A stretch of 64,000 nt of DNA from Phytophthora sp. 'mugwort'. Lineage: Eukaryota > Oomycota > Peronosporomycetes > Peronosporales > Peronosporaceae. The stretch is taken from the NCBI GenBank assembly GCA_033558025.1, contig JAUCEF010000007.1, positions 4,588,001-4,652,000 of the forward strand, read 5' to 3'. The notes below the pieces were generated by a model. That model was not told where the DNA came from. It searched no databases and saw only the letters and a program-made list of their open reading frames with translations. Position numbers and translations under genes: made by a program. Shown piece by piece: positions 47,597-58,342 of this stretch (position 1 is the first letter of the stretch; each line of letters starts with the position of its first letter).

Positions 47597-48235
47597 GGCC
47601 ATGTCCAAGTGCAGAATGCGTTCTGCCGCAGGATGTTCAGGAGGATTAGGGGAGCAATTCAATTTCGGCTTGGAGCTGTGGCTGGCCCAGGTGAGTACGA
47701 GGATCGGCTCCTATTTCGCCAACCATTCGCACTTCCGTTTCCGCACTCTGCAAGCCCCCGCTCCCCCGTCATGGACGTCCAGGACGGCGTCAGATCCGAT
47801 CCACTACCAACTTTGGGTGGACGGTTGCTGCTTCTTGCCAGAGCAGCGTCGTGACGACCGGCAGCAGCTTGACGACGGTGTCCCCCGACACGCCATCATC
47901 TTCCGAGAGTACAACGCGGTGTGCGATGCCGGAAAAGTAGAATGCTGCGAAGGCTAAAGCTGGTGGTCACATGCGTTGGACGGGCAGCATGGTCGCTGAT
48001 ATGCTACGGGGCCGCTTGAAGACGGCGAGGCAAAGCGCCGCCTTGAGACCGCAGATGCGAAGACGAAGAACGCTTTGGCATGGCTGCTCTTTGCTAGTGT
48101 CTTATCTTCAGTCTTTGATCTGGTGATCAAGCAGGAGCAAGTACACGCTATCGATGGTTTATGTCACATTAATTCCCCACTAATATTTACTTCATGTGAA
48201 TTATACTAGCTCTCGCAGAAGTATCGTAAACTCAA
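47597..48235. other. unclassified DNA right of the piggyBac-like element
   Basis: Overlapping short ORFs (47601-47957 and 47609-47854) and a segment near 48040-48150 with coding-like character (AKTKNALAWLLF). No family could be assigned; relic retroelement DNA is possible. Confidence 0.35.
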
Positions 48236-48660
48236 GTGCATGTACAGAAAAGAAAAGTGTGCGCTAAGCAAACTGGCAACAATACCAATGATTTGCGGGA
48301 TTTGAACAAAGCATTGTGGTCGATTCTGAACGATGCATTTGCGACTAGGGCAGGTTTGATTGGGGACGTACTCATGAACTCCCACCTAGAAGACGATGAT
48401 GACGACGACAGTGCTAGTGCTACTACGGACAGTTCGCCAGCCAAACCTAAAAACCAGAAGACACCACCGGTTGACAAGTTCGCCATCCAGAAGACACTAC
48501 CGGTTGACCAGCTAGCGACGGCCTTACAGGCGCTATAACAGCTTCTATGCTCGCGTGCGCAGGGTGACGATCCTATCCAAGCACTTGCGGCGGTATTGCA
48601 GGAGCATCACCAAAAGACGCGCCGACTACAAGAAGTTCAATTGCAATTCCACAGCACCTA
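48236..48660 (+). pseudogene. relic of a charged protein, possibly a Harbinger accessory ORF
   Basis: The frame opens without an ATG after CTCTCGCAG (48207-48220) and reads NKALWSILNDAFATR, an acidic run HLEDDDDDDS and a short internal duplication (KTPPVDKFA / KTLPVDQLA), ending at 48538. Beyond the stop, coding-like residues continue (DDPIQALAAVLQEHHQKTRRLQEVQLQF, near 48565-48650), so the frame was once longer. It lies 0.7 kb from a Harbinger transposase relic, and Harbinger elements carry a second Myb-like gene. That link is inference only. Confidence 0.4.
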
Positions 48661-49319
48661 TATTAGGGCGACCCATTAAAGCGTCAAGCTAAAAGTGGCA
48701 GTAGCGATCGACGAACATAAATACAAATGGTCGTATTGAGGTTCTACTTGTATGTTTATGGTGCAGTAACAACATGTCGGCTATATCACCACGTTTTGCG
48801 ATGACCTGTAAGTTTAACATGGCTGTTCCTGATCGAACGAGTCTTCCGGAATGCATAGCGGATTATCCAGCATGGGATCTATCACCTCGACGTTGTAAGT
48901 GTCGTTAGCTAGAATGAGAAGGCCGTGAAGAACTACACACCTCATCGCGTTGCAGATTCTCCTAGGGTTTTTCAGCTAAAGTTTGCAGAGTAGTATTCTA
49001 GAGTGATTTCACCCTACCAAAGCACACTCTACTGCAATTCGTTTCTTTGAATGGCGCGTATTGTAGACAGCCTTTCAGCAATCGCCGACAGAATATGACC
49101 CCGGAAACGGAGTCAATAAGTGGTCCAAATCTTGTAACCAGCGTCCGCGATTAAATGCTTCCCTGGTGGAACGTTCGCTGATAGCGCACAACATCATAAT
49201 ACAGTATGGATCAGAGGACACATTATATAATATATAAATAAACAAACGTTACCGCCCCCCTAAGTCCAGACCCGTTCCAAAGAGACTGGTCGTTATTGGA
49301 CTTGATCGGATTGATATCG
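48661..49319. other. intergenic, no gene recognised
   Basis: AT-rich and without coding signature. Contains an AT-rich stretch (TATATAATATATAAATAAA) near 49222. Confidence 0.45.
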
Positions 49320-49351
49320 AATAAAACCAACCACGATGATCCACGACCGCC

Positions 49352-49630
49352 TTATGTTAACAGCGGGGTAATTTCCCTGCAATACCGCCCTTCGAAGTCG
49401 TGAGGACGAGGTGTCGCAATTACCGTCCCGTCCATAGGGAATTCGAAAACTCTGTAGAATCCTTCCTCAATGCCGACCAGCTCGTCCACACTCGGCATTA
49501 CTACAACCATCCTCCGGGATATGGTACTGAGCACCTCCAGCGTCTCGTTAATGTAGTTAGCAGCCCTCGTCTTGGAAATACCCAGGACCGTGGCGTCTTG
49601 ATCCATCGTTCCGCCTTGATTTTCGCCCAC
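49352..49630 (-). pseudogene. PIF/Harbinger transposase (DDE_Tnp_4) relic
   Basis: A 92-codon minus-strand frame reads LGISKTRAANYINETLEVL, DELVGIEEGFYRVFEFP and DGTVIATPRPHDFEGRYCR. This is the start of the Harbinger nuclease, including the first catalytic Asp in DGT. Relative to the family, a few residues are missing between FP and DGT, and the frame ends soon after YCR. It is a truncated, non-functional fragment. No terminal repeats were found around it. Confidence 0.75.
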
Positions 49631-49639
49631 ATCATGGCC

Positions 49640-50185
49640 AATGCGACGCGCTTGATGAGCCTGTGCTTGGCGTTGGCGGCCGGGTGTTATCTATATGCGT
49701 CGTGTATCGCTTGGTAGACGAAAAGAACGATTTCTTATCACATCTCAACTTCTTTTTCTCTGCTTCGCTTGCATGTCTTGCTTAAAAGTGGTGGCTCTCA
49801 ACACACGATGCCTGAGCTGGGGCCCGAATGCTGCGCTGGTCAGCAACACAGGGACGATAGCGGCGGTGGCGCAGCTAAGTACGACTGCTCACACAATGAA
49901 GGTATCGCGTTGCATGGCTGTCACAATGATCTCTGGCTGGCACATCAAAAGTTGGTATTCTAGAAACTCGCGTTCTAGAAACTTGGTACTATGTCTGTCG
50001 TCCTTACCCAATCACATCGTCGGAAAAGTAAATCTCAGAACGCGTTCTCCACTTGGACATAGGCCTAAACGACTGCACGAGGTCCGCAGCCTTTGCCACC
50101 TCACCAGGCGATGAAAATCGCTCACACAGAATAAATGTCGCGCGAACATTTATACAATAAAGATGTCGTGTGACTGTAACGTGTA
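49640..50185. other. gap between Harbinger relic and hAT element
   Basis: Short ORFs only. TTCTAGAAAC and TTCTAGAAAC-like copies near 49960-49985 form a small local repeat. Nothing else was recognised. Confidence 0.4.
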
Positions 50186-50662
50186 CCTTTGACCAAGCCT
50201 CAGACGAACCGGTGGGTTACACAAACGGGTACCTTCGCTTTTTAGGCTCGCCAAAGTTACACGAACCCGAAATCGGCAATTCTCGGGCTCGCGCCGCTTA
50301 AGTGCGCGAACCACGAACCCATGGAGCCCAAAAAGGATTCCGAAGATGGTTTGCAATCTTAGACCGGCACTGAAATATATCTTGAGCAGCGCTCAAGCCG
50401 ACTGCCATCAAGTCTCCACCGTTCCCGGCACGCAATGCCTCCACCACTACAGTCGTGCTCAACCCCCTAGCGCTGTCAAGCAGGCCATCGCAAACTTCCG
50501 GTCTTCTGGTCCGTTCACGGTGCCCCCCCCCCCCCCAAAGCAGCTGAGACGTTCTATATTTCTAAGTGGGGAGTTCGCGTTCAATTTCAGGATGAGAAGG
50601 GCGTACTAACTACGAGGTGGGCCTGCCTCGCGGACGAGGCCTGCAGAACCAGCGGAAGAAAC

Positions 50663-52743
50663 GTGTTTAAGATGTCTAGTGGCAAGACGTCGCACGCAGC
50701 TCACCATTTGAGGGTTGATCATCTCCTTCGATCGCCAAAACGTGAAGTAGATCCGACGAGGAAGCGTAAACGCGATGCTGACGTGGAACGTTGCGCTCGT
50801 CGCCGCTGTTTACCAGTAATCCCACCCGTTTTAACCTGCTCCTGGAAACACTTCGCATTATCAACCACAATCTACCCCAAAATACTGGTGACTATGAGGA
50901 GTCTAGACTTCTCGAGGCATTAGTAGTCAAAAAGGAGATGGAGACCGTTGTGGATTCCAAGCGTGTCAAGGCGTCAATCATCGAGCTATATCAGGCAACA
51001 GATAATGGAGATGTTAGAGTAAACTGCCTACAACTGTGAAGGCTACCCAAATTTTACGCTCGTTGCTGATTTCTGGACGTGTAAACGACCGGCGACAAGT
51101 ACTTGAGGGTGAGAGTGTACACGATCGGCAAGGAAGGGCAATTCAACTCGGTCCTTCTCCGGAATAAAAAATCAACCTAGCTTACAGTGAGCGAGACGAT
51201 GGGATTCGCGCACCATTTGAAAGGTGGCTAGCAAAGATGCTGAACTACTTCAATTTGGAACCCATAAACTTCTACGGGACTACCAGTGACTCTGGCAGCG
51301 ATGTCAAATGCATGCTGCGCTCGGAGCTGAAATTGAAGTGGGAGTGGTGTTTTGCACATATGTTGCATGCTGCAACCAAAGCGTCGTGTGGTATTGGCGG
51401 GAAAAGGAGTCGAGCAGCTAATCCGGAAGTTGTTGAGTTATTAGCAAACATGACACGAGTAATTACGCAGGTAAAGCTTGTGAGTAGGGCAGGGGATCTA
51501 TTTGCTGATTTGTGTAAGGAAAGGCAAAAGGACCATCCACGAAATTGCTGGGATATTTGACGTCTCGCTTTCTAAGCACGACCAATGCTATGAGACGAGT
51601 GCTGGATAAATGACCCTCTATCGTCGCGTGGTATGAAGAGCGAGGCTGTCAAGCTGTACGTGATTGCAAGGCACCGCCCGATTTTCCTCTCGCCAACCAC
51701 CACACTGATTTAGTTCAAGTACTCGCGCTTTTGACGCCAATTGCTGATATAAAATTCAAGTGCCAAGCTGAGTGAGCAGAGCAATTAGATGTACTTATGG
51801 CTTTATAAATGACGAGATAGACTATTAGCGCCAAATAAACCTATTCCTCACTATTTGTCTACGGACAAAAGCTTCGGTGGATATTGGCCAGCGAACAAAC
51901 GCCTACGGTGTCGAAAACCCACGATTTATTGCGCGAGGCCGTCGATGAGAGATTTTTTCCCGGTACTACATGGATGCCAAGTTCAAGGACTGTGGCTTCG
52001 TGCTGGAGATGATGATGATTCTTCACCCAATACTCATTTACAAGTACTCAACTCAAGAATCTTTCAACGCAGCAGTTATCATGTGCTGCCGACAGCACGG
52101 AAAAATCGGGAAACCCGCTGATAACAGACTGAAGGAGGTGACTGACAAAATTCACTCAAACCTTATCGGACTTCTGAAATCGGTTGCAGGACCGAATGAC
52201 CCTTGTGAAGAACAACCCAGGCGACTGATATGAATTTGAGCAGGTTGGAAGCACGATTTGCCCCGCGATTTACCAGATCGACACCAACCAGTCGGGTTAA
52301 CAGACGTGCTGAAGACGAGCTGGATTGATGGATGGACAACTCGGTTGGCGTTCTGCAGATATGACTCCAAAAGAATCGGTTCTCCACTTTTGGAAGAGGA
52401 TGGAACGGGCTGGAGAATACCGGATTATCCCGATAACTGTTCGCGTCCTTTTCGCCATACCGTCGTCTTCGTGCCAAATGGAATGTGATTCCAGTGTTAG
52501 TGGAGAAATGGTATCATCGCGTACCAGGGTGGCTGAATAGAAAACCCAGACTTCGTGGACTTGCTTCAGTGCGAAGAGATCCCACACGGTGAGCACGATT
52601 CGTTCAAGCCCAGCAATATCGTGCTGGACTTTGATCCAGATGCGTACATGGACGATCCCAGCACCGACCTCCTAGCGGAGTTTATTTCAAGCATCACCTT
52701 GTCTCGCGAGCTGGAGGATGAGGAAGAGAAGCCATCTCTATGA
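50663..52743 (+). pseudogene. hAT transposase pseudogene
   Basis: Successive frames give NPTRFNLLLETLRIINHNLPQN, EESRLLEALVVKKEM, VDSKRVKASIIELYQATDNG (50820-51010), then LVADFW (near 51060), APFERWLAKMLNYFNLEPIN and TSDSGSDVKCM (51210-51310), and WCFAHMLHAATKAS. The region 51590-52330 is heavily interrupted. The C-terminal dimerisation block follows as LHFWKRMERAGEYR and AIPSSSCQMECD (52375-52490). The end is LLQCEEIPHGEHDSFKPSN and DDPSTDLLAEF, stopping at 52743. The reading order matches a full-length hAT transposase, but at least five frame changes or stops make it inactive. Confidence 0.8.
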
Positions 52744-52768
52744 TCAATGGATTCCCGAACATCCGGTT

Positions 52769-54371
52769 TCACTTTATATCGCATTTATCAAATAAACATA
52801 CCCAGTCTTCACAATCGGGGTCAATACCTTGTTTGTTGACATCAAACATACTGCCGTTTTTCACGTGGTGGAACAAGAACTTAACCTCGACCATCTTGCC
52901 GGCCTGCGTCGCGTTACGCAGAACATCAACCATCGTGGGCACGATCGTGCCAACCTTGTACTCGAACCACTTGCCACTGACCGAACACGTCCTGCATCAC
53001 ATTCTTCGCCAGCTTCACCTGCTACACCGGCTCCTCAAATAAGCCCATAAGCAGGATCACGATGTGTGAGTGCACCGAGATGCTCTTGTGTTTGCGTAGG
53101 TTGCAGCGAGCACGACGTTTGCTGAGTGTGACACTCGATCACATTTGATTGTAGCGGTATGCCGTGGATTCATGAATAGGAGCCCCGCTTACACGGGATC
53201 AACACTACGTCCTAAACAAGGGCAACGTCGGTTTCGCGACGCGCTGCACCCCTCTACCGAAGGAGCGCCGGTCGATCCATTCTGTCGCTAAAATATGCTT
53301 TTCTCCATGCGTCTTGAATACGTTGCTCCAACTGAACGTCTTCTGCTTCATCTTCTCCTCATCTTCTTCCTCGTCGTCATCATATTCCAGATCGTGGCAG
53401 CGCGAGTGTTCCAATTTTGTAATAATGTTCCGGATACCAGCTTTAATTGCACTAACAACTGTGGTTGCTGCCGATTGGAGACTGCGCTCAATTTTGGTGT
53501 TAATTTGTGCAGCGAAGCTGCCGTGGTCGGCGGCACACTGGAGGTTATGCGATCGTTCTCGCATTCACGCTCTGTTTTAACATCTTCAAACGTCCTTGGT
53601 CGCGGCTCTAATAACCGCTTCGTCAACGGAGTTGCATGCATGTGCACTGTGACGCTGCAGTTGCTCGCGAAGAATTGGCATCGCATCAGCCTGGCGCTGC
53701 ACATGCAAAATTGAGCTCAGCTTACGTGTTTGTTAGAGCACTCGGTACTCGTGCCTCCAGTTTGCCCTCGCTGTTGGTCATCAATTCCAGACTACCGCTT
53801 AGCTTAGTATCAATCTCATCAAAGCGAGCGCGTGCCCCATCTGTCTGGGCAGCAATCGTCATCTAGGACGCGTGTAGCTCTTGCTGCATTTCCTGCAATG
53901 CCTGGGCGAGCTTCTCGATCACAAAATTTTCAATCTGCGATGTCCTCTCGCTTTCGAGTAACTGCAGCCGCTGGAACCGCTTTTGGAGCTCTGTCTGCGT
54001 TGCTGTTATAGCCCCACCAAGCCGTTCCGCAATGAACCGCTGCTGGTTTGTAAGCTGCTGCACATTTTCTTCGGTTGAAGCCTGAACAGCCATCAGGGCG
54101 GCGCTTTGCGCATCCTTTTGACCTTGCTGTCTATGCTGTAGAAGGTCTGGTCTGCAGCCAGGGCCTGGTTCTGGGCGATGATGTGCTGGGCAAGATCAAC
54201 CAGGCGTGGGTCGACGCCTGCGCTGAACGCTGCGCATGATAGCTTCTCTTCGCTGGGAAGTTCGACAATTGAAGTTTCTTCAGCAATTCTGGGGTATTCG
54301 GCACCGGCTTGGGCAGCGACGTGGGCACCTTGGGCGGCTTGTGCTGCAGCTTGCGCTCGAGTCAGAACCAT
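52769..54371 (-). pseudogene. decayed antisense second ORF of the hAT element
   Basis: Lies wholly inside the hAT boundaries and converges on the transposase. It starts at an ATG at 54371 (MVLTRAQAAAQAAQGAHVAA) with an Ala/Gln-rich helix, then a frame shift into a coiled-coil segment at 54093-53863 (QQRFIAERLGGAITATQTEL, LAQALQEMQQEL). A further helical piece (ARFDEIDTKLSGSLELM) follows. An acidic segment comes next (YDDDEEEDEEKMKQK, near 53380), then ATEWIDRRSFGRG near 53270. A last piece, FEYKVGTIVPTMVDVL and VKFLFHHVKNGSMFDVNKQG, ends at 52769. No known domain was recognised. It might be an accessory protein of this element or a nested insertion. Confidence 0.5.
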
Positions 54372-54641
54372 CGCTTGTCGCTAATGGAGGCGAATTTATT
54401 CTTCGGCTTCCCAAACCTCGCGATTTTTTCTTCCTATTTTTATTATCCAGTAACAAACGATATTTTGGGCCAATGAAGTTCGAAAACCACGAACTTGCCC
54501 GTTGAGCTCGCTCATCACGAACCTGACTCCTGGGGTTTTCGGCGAGGGAGCCCCAAAACCTTAGGAACCGGGTTCGTAAGGTTTTACGGCTCTTCAAAAC
54601 ACATCAGGAGCCCGGTTCGTCGCCGGTTCGTCCGAGGCTTG

Positions 54642-54957
54642 CCTTTGGTATTGTATTACGTATATTTTATTCTTAATGATACATAATTGCCAAGCAATTA
54701 CGTACCGTGGTAGAAAATTTGAAATCATACATGTATAAACATATGTTTTAAACCGAATACAGTAAATGCGTGAATAGTCCACGGGGGGTATAAGTTATAG
54801 TCTGACGAACTTTATAAGCGGTAAGCGAGGATGGTGATGGGCAAAGGTACTGAATCAGTAATATCCTATTACTGTATTGCACTGTATTAATAAATGTATT
54901 AGGTATACGGAAGGCAAAAACGAAGCGGTCGCCGTTATCGCACGAAACCAAGGGTAG
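54642..54957. other. Sec20 upstream gap
   Basis: 316 bp between the hAT end and the Sec20 start codon; AT-rich. The hAT insertion therefore sits directly behind the Sec20 core promoter. No clear initiator match was seen. Confidence 0.45.
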
Positions 54958-55665
54958 ATGGAGGCGCTCCAGCAAGCGGAGCACGAGCTCGGCGGCGTTT
55001 GGCGATATGTATCCACCAATCTGTCCATCCACGGGGACGACGCCTCCTCCCAGCAGCACCTCAGCTTCTCCACCGACGAGGAGCAGGCGCTTGAGGAGAA
55101 GGTGAGCGAGGGCATCGCCACGTACCGCCGCGCGCTCTCGGAGGCTCACGACTGGATCCAAGAGCTTCAGGACTCGAGGGAAGCACAAGAAGCTACGAAG
55201 AAACTGGAGAAGCACAAGATGCAGCTGAAGAGCCACGTGGCCGGCTGCAGGAAGGCGCTAGTGGCCTATCGCCAGCGTGCCAAGCTCGAACGCCTTGAGC
55301 ATCAGCGCCGCAGTCTGCTACCCCAGAGCCCTCGGGAAATCAAGGGCTCGGCCGGTGGTGGTAGCGCCTTGGGCTCGGCGGTGGACGTCACAGCGGCGCT
55401 CAAACGCACACGGCAAGTCATGTCGCAGGAGATCGAACGCGTCAGTTCCGTGACTAAAGTGCTGGACGACGGGCGTCTGAGTCTTCGCAGCTCCCACGAG
55501 GAATATGGAAACGTGAACGCTGAGATTGCTGAGGTGCGTAAGAGACTCAAGGCACTCGAGTGGCAGGCTAAGCAGGACAAGTTGTGGATCGGCGCAGGCG
55601 TCACGATGCTGCTCTCGACGGTATTGTTCATCGTGTACGAACGCACGGGCCTCTTGATTATTTGA
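54958..55665 (+). CDS. Sec20/BNIP1-type SNARE
   Basis: A 235-residue tail-anchored protein. The N-terminal half is helical and charged. Residues about 140-205 (ALKRTRQVMSQEIERVSSV, LSLRSSHEEYGNVNAEI) form the Sec20 SNARE domain. They lead straight into a transmembrane anchor near 209-228 (WIGAGVTMLLSTVLFIVYER) with only a short lumenal tail. Sec20 is a Q-SNARE of the ER that receives retrograde COPI vesicles from the Golgi, working with Use1, Sec22 and an ER syntaxin. Length fits the family (about 230-380). No intron was seen. The tail ends LLII and carries no HDEL, unlike yeast Sec20. Confidence 0.85.
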   Translation: MEALQQAEHELGGVWRYVSTNLSIHGDDASSQQHLSFSTDEEQALEEKVSEGIATYRRALSEAHDWIQELQDSREAQEATKKLEKHKMQLKSHVAGCRKALVAYRQRAKLERLEHQRRSLLPQSPREIKGSAGGGSALGSAVDVTAALKRTRQVMSQEIERVSSVTKVLDDGRLSLRSSHEEYGNVNAEIAEVRKRLKALEWQAKQDKLWIGAGVTMLLSTVLFIVYERTGLLII

Positions 55666-55939
55666 GAGTGAAAGTGGAGTGCACGATTTGTTTATTAAAG
55701 TGAATCAGCACAGGCTTGTTTGGCTGCGCGTTTAGATACTTGCTGACGGCTGGAGGGACCACGTTTTGGCAGCGTATGCAGCTGAATAAAACAGGATTCG
55801 ACTTGTCGTTTGGGAGCTTTGGCGAAGGTGATGGATTCGACTGCGAATGCATTTTTTGTAGGGTGGATCAGGTTAAACTGGTGGAACGTAAGCATGTCTA
55901 CTACTTGAGACGTCAAGCTGGTGTTCGCGGCATTGGGCA

Positions 55940-56150
55940 CGAAGAAAGGTTTCCCAGCTACGATCCGGAGTTTGTACAGAAGTTCGTACTAAAGTACGGC
56001 TGACGGCGCATCGATGACACCCAGGCCGCTTACGTGATTTCCATGCAGAGCGGAGGCGTGGGTCTGCAGGAGCCCCAGACGCTGGCCGACAAGGAGTCGG
56101 CCAAGACGACGTGTCGGAGGTGACGTTGTATGGTGGCGTAGTGAATTACC
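55940..56150 (+). pseudogene. HPPD pseudogene fragment
   Basis: Plus-strand frames read PSYDPEFVQKFVLKYG, then after a stop and small deletion AAYVISMQSGGVGLQEPQTLADKESAKTT, then after a one-base shift VSEVTLYGGVV. These align in order with residues about 101-171 of the intact HPPD gene 2.4 kb away (GYNPEFAQKFVLKHG, VAYEISVQNKGVGVLEPQTL, VSEVKLYGDVV). It lacks the metal-binding C-terminal half and lies in the opposite orientation to the intact copy. This is a decayed partial duplicate. Confidence 0.85.
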
Positions 56151-56450
56151 CCTCTAATCTTCCACGGAAGCTCGTGCTTAGGCAAGGACAATTTACATCA
56201 ACGTCTAATTAAGCATCGTTGTTCTCTCCCGCACGTGTATGCCACCACCTATTGCGGCATCACGTAGACAAATTGTTAAGTGGTGTCGTAGTCGAGTCCC
56301 TGTAAACCTAAAAATGCAAAAGCACTTCAACATGTTAGTTAAAGGTCGAATTATTACAATAGTAGCCATTTAAAAGTCTCCGCCAGCCAATCGCCTCCCT
56401 CGCCATCACAATTGCTGGTTGTCACTCGCATTGCCACAACGTTGACGAGC
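56151..56450. other. upstream region of the 56451 gene
   Basis: No gene. A CCAAT motif (GCCAATCG) lies about 65 bases before the ATG at 56451. Confidence 0.4.
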
Positions 56451-58342
56451 ATGGAGGCCAAGACGACGCGATTCCTGAAGCAATTCTCACGCGCCGTGTT
56501 CCAGCAGTGGACGCAGACGCCCGAGCGCGAACAGTTCTGGAAGGATGGACCCTTCCTGCACTCGATGCTTGAGGAGGCGGTAGCTAAGCTGCCGCGCGGG
56601 AATCTCAAGGCGCAGCTGGCGCGCGACCTGACGCCGCTGGAGTCGCAGCTGGCCTCGCTGCTCCGCGAGCTGCACGTCGATTACGTGCAGAAGCAGCAGG
56701 AAGAAGCTGTGAAGACGCCGCTCACGCATGGCGCTCTGCTAAACCAGGAGCACACGGAGCTGGAGTTGGCGCAGGCGGCCACTGCCCCCACCGCCGACAA
56801 ACAGCACGATCTTGCGGGCGTGCTGGCGTTGGACGCGGGTCTCGATGTGCAGCAGCACCCGGCTGACACGCAGCAGGAGGAAGCCGAGCAGCTCATACAG
56901 CTGTACGCGCTCGTCGCGGCGCGTAGCTACGAGGCGCCGCAGGAACAGCAGCACAAGCGCGGCCTCGTGCTGAGACGACTGGCTGCCTGTGTGCAGCAAC
57001 AGGTGGAGGCGCTGCCGAGAAACTGGAGCTGCAAGGAAGGTGACGATGCAGCCAAGCAGGTGCAGCAGCTGCGCACGCTGATGGAGCGCGTAGTGGTTCA
57101 GGATGCGGTGGCACTAGCCCAGATTTCTCACGAGGAAGACGAGGTTTCTGCGAGGAGCTTGTCAGCCCCATGGACGATGTTTTACCGTCCAGAAGAGACC
57201 AAAGAGCTGAAGCAGGTGACGTATGATGGAGAAATGGCCAAAATTTATGGCGCGCTGCTCACGCTTGCGGTTTACTTCCCTATGGAGAGCGACAACGAAG
57301 AGGAGGAGACGTCGGACGAGTCGTCCACTTCCGAGGATGAGGAAAAAGAGCAGTCATCCAAGCAAACTCCGCAGAAGCGGAAGCAGTTGAGTGTTATTGC
57401 ACAAGCCCAGCTCACGACTCGGCACGTACTGTTAACCGCCCAGATGCGCCAGCGTGGACTCCACCAAAACGGACAGTGGCTCGTGTCATTACTGAACTTC
57501 GTGCATGGTTTGTCCAAGCCCGCGACCTACTTAGATGAAGACGAGGACGAAGCTCTTGATGAGCAAGATCGACGTGCACTGCTGGACTGTCTCGGCCAAG
57601 TCTACACGCGCGCGTTCGCCAGCGTGACACTGTTCGACCAAGCTAAGGAGAGTCTTGCAGAAGAAAAGGTTGCAGAGCAGGATCGTTCGTTGTTCGAAGC
57701 CGTCGTGTGCCTGCGTCACGCGGCGCAATTCATGCGTGTCGAGCGCAAGTCTAGTCTACCAGCTATCACCACTGCTATGGCTCATCTGGCCGGTGTGCCG
57801 TTGCCCACGAGCTTCGTGTCTTGGCTGGATCACGAGCAGACTGCGAGTCCAAAGTCCGTGCTGGAGAGGGCGACGCAGCGGTTGTGGAAGAAGTGCATCG
57901 ACCAGAACAGAATGATGAACATTTTATTGAGCTCGACTGACGTGGCTACTGAGGAGTTGCCTCTAGTTCAGAAGGTGAGTGGTGTTGATTTTTGCATTGA
58001 GGTATCGTTACTTTATCTGCTAAGTGGAGATTCTAACATGTGCGATGTGTGTATTGCTGGGCTCCTTGTGCTGCGTATTAGAGTTACACGGAGTATCTGC
58101 AGAGAGTGATTGAGGGCACTACGGACAAGCGTAAAGCAGATGCGAATCCGTCGACATCCGCTGAAGCAGCGGAGGCCGCGGCTGCCGATACCAGCAGTCT
58201 CTTTTACGTGGACAACGCTGGTGGGGACGTTAAAGAGAAAGCCAGCAAGTCGAAGAAGAAACGTGCGAGCAGGAAGAAAAAGCGTGCGAATCAGGCCGAC
58301 GCGTTGTCACCCTCGAAGCGCAGCCGAGCTTCGAACAATTAG
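56451..58342 (+). CDS. unrecognised two-exon protein, probably nuclear
   Basis: Model join(56451..57974, 58082..58342), 594 residues. The 107-bp intron has a GTGAGT donor, a TTCTAAC branch-like site and a GTATTAG acceptor, phase 0, joining PLVQK to SYTEYLQRVIEG. The start is the first ATG in frame (MEAKTTRFLKQF); earlier codons are non-ATG. I do not recognise a family. The protein is mostly helical and Gln/Ala/Leu-rich. An acidic, Ser-rich linker lies near residues 280-310 (NEEEETSDESSTSEDEEKEQ), followed by another helical region. The last 40 residues are strongly basic (KSKKKRASRKKKRANQ), a likely nuclear or nucleolar targeting signal. An all-helical scaffold with an acidic hinge would suit a ribosome-biogenesis or chromatin factor, but that is a guess. 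Confidence 0.75.

Larger units (their letters stand above)
50194..54641. mobile_element. hAT transposon, 4,448 bp, with TIRs and 8-bp target duplication
   Basis: Terminal inverted repeats: CAAGCCTCAGACGAACCGG at 50194 and, on the complement of 54641, CAAGCCTCGGACGAACCGG (19 of the first 21 bases agree). Flanking 8-mers CCTTTGAC (50186-50193) and CCTTTGGT (54642-54649) agree at six of eight positions, as expected for an aged hAT target duplication. Subterminal DNA at both ends is crowded with the motif ACGAACC in either orientation. Inside are a decayed hAT transposase (+) and a decayed antisense ORF (-). Confidence 0.85.

Noticed and set aside
47601..47957. 118-codon ORF right of the piggyBac-like element as a host gene
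   Set aside because: Two overlapping frames of similar length, neither with a recognisable motif, in a transposon-rich setting.
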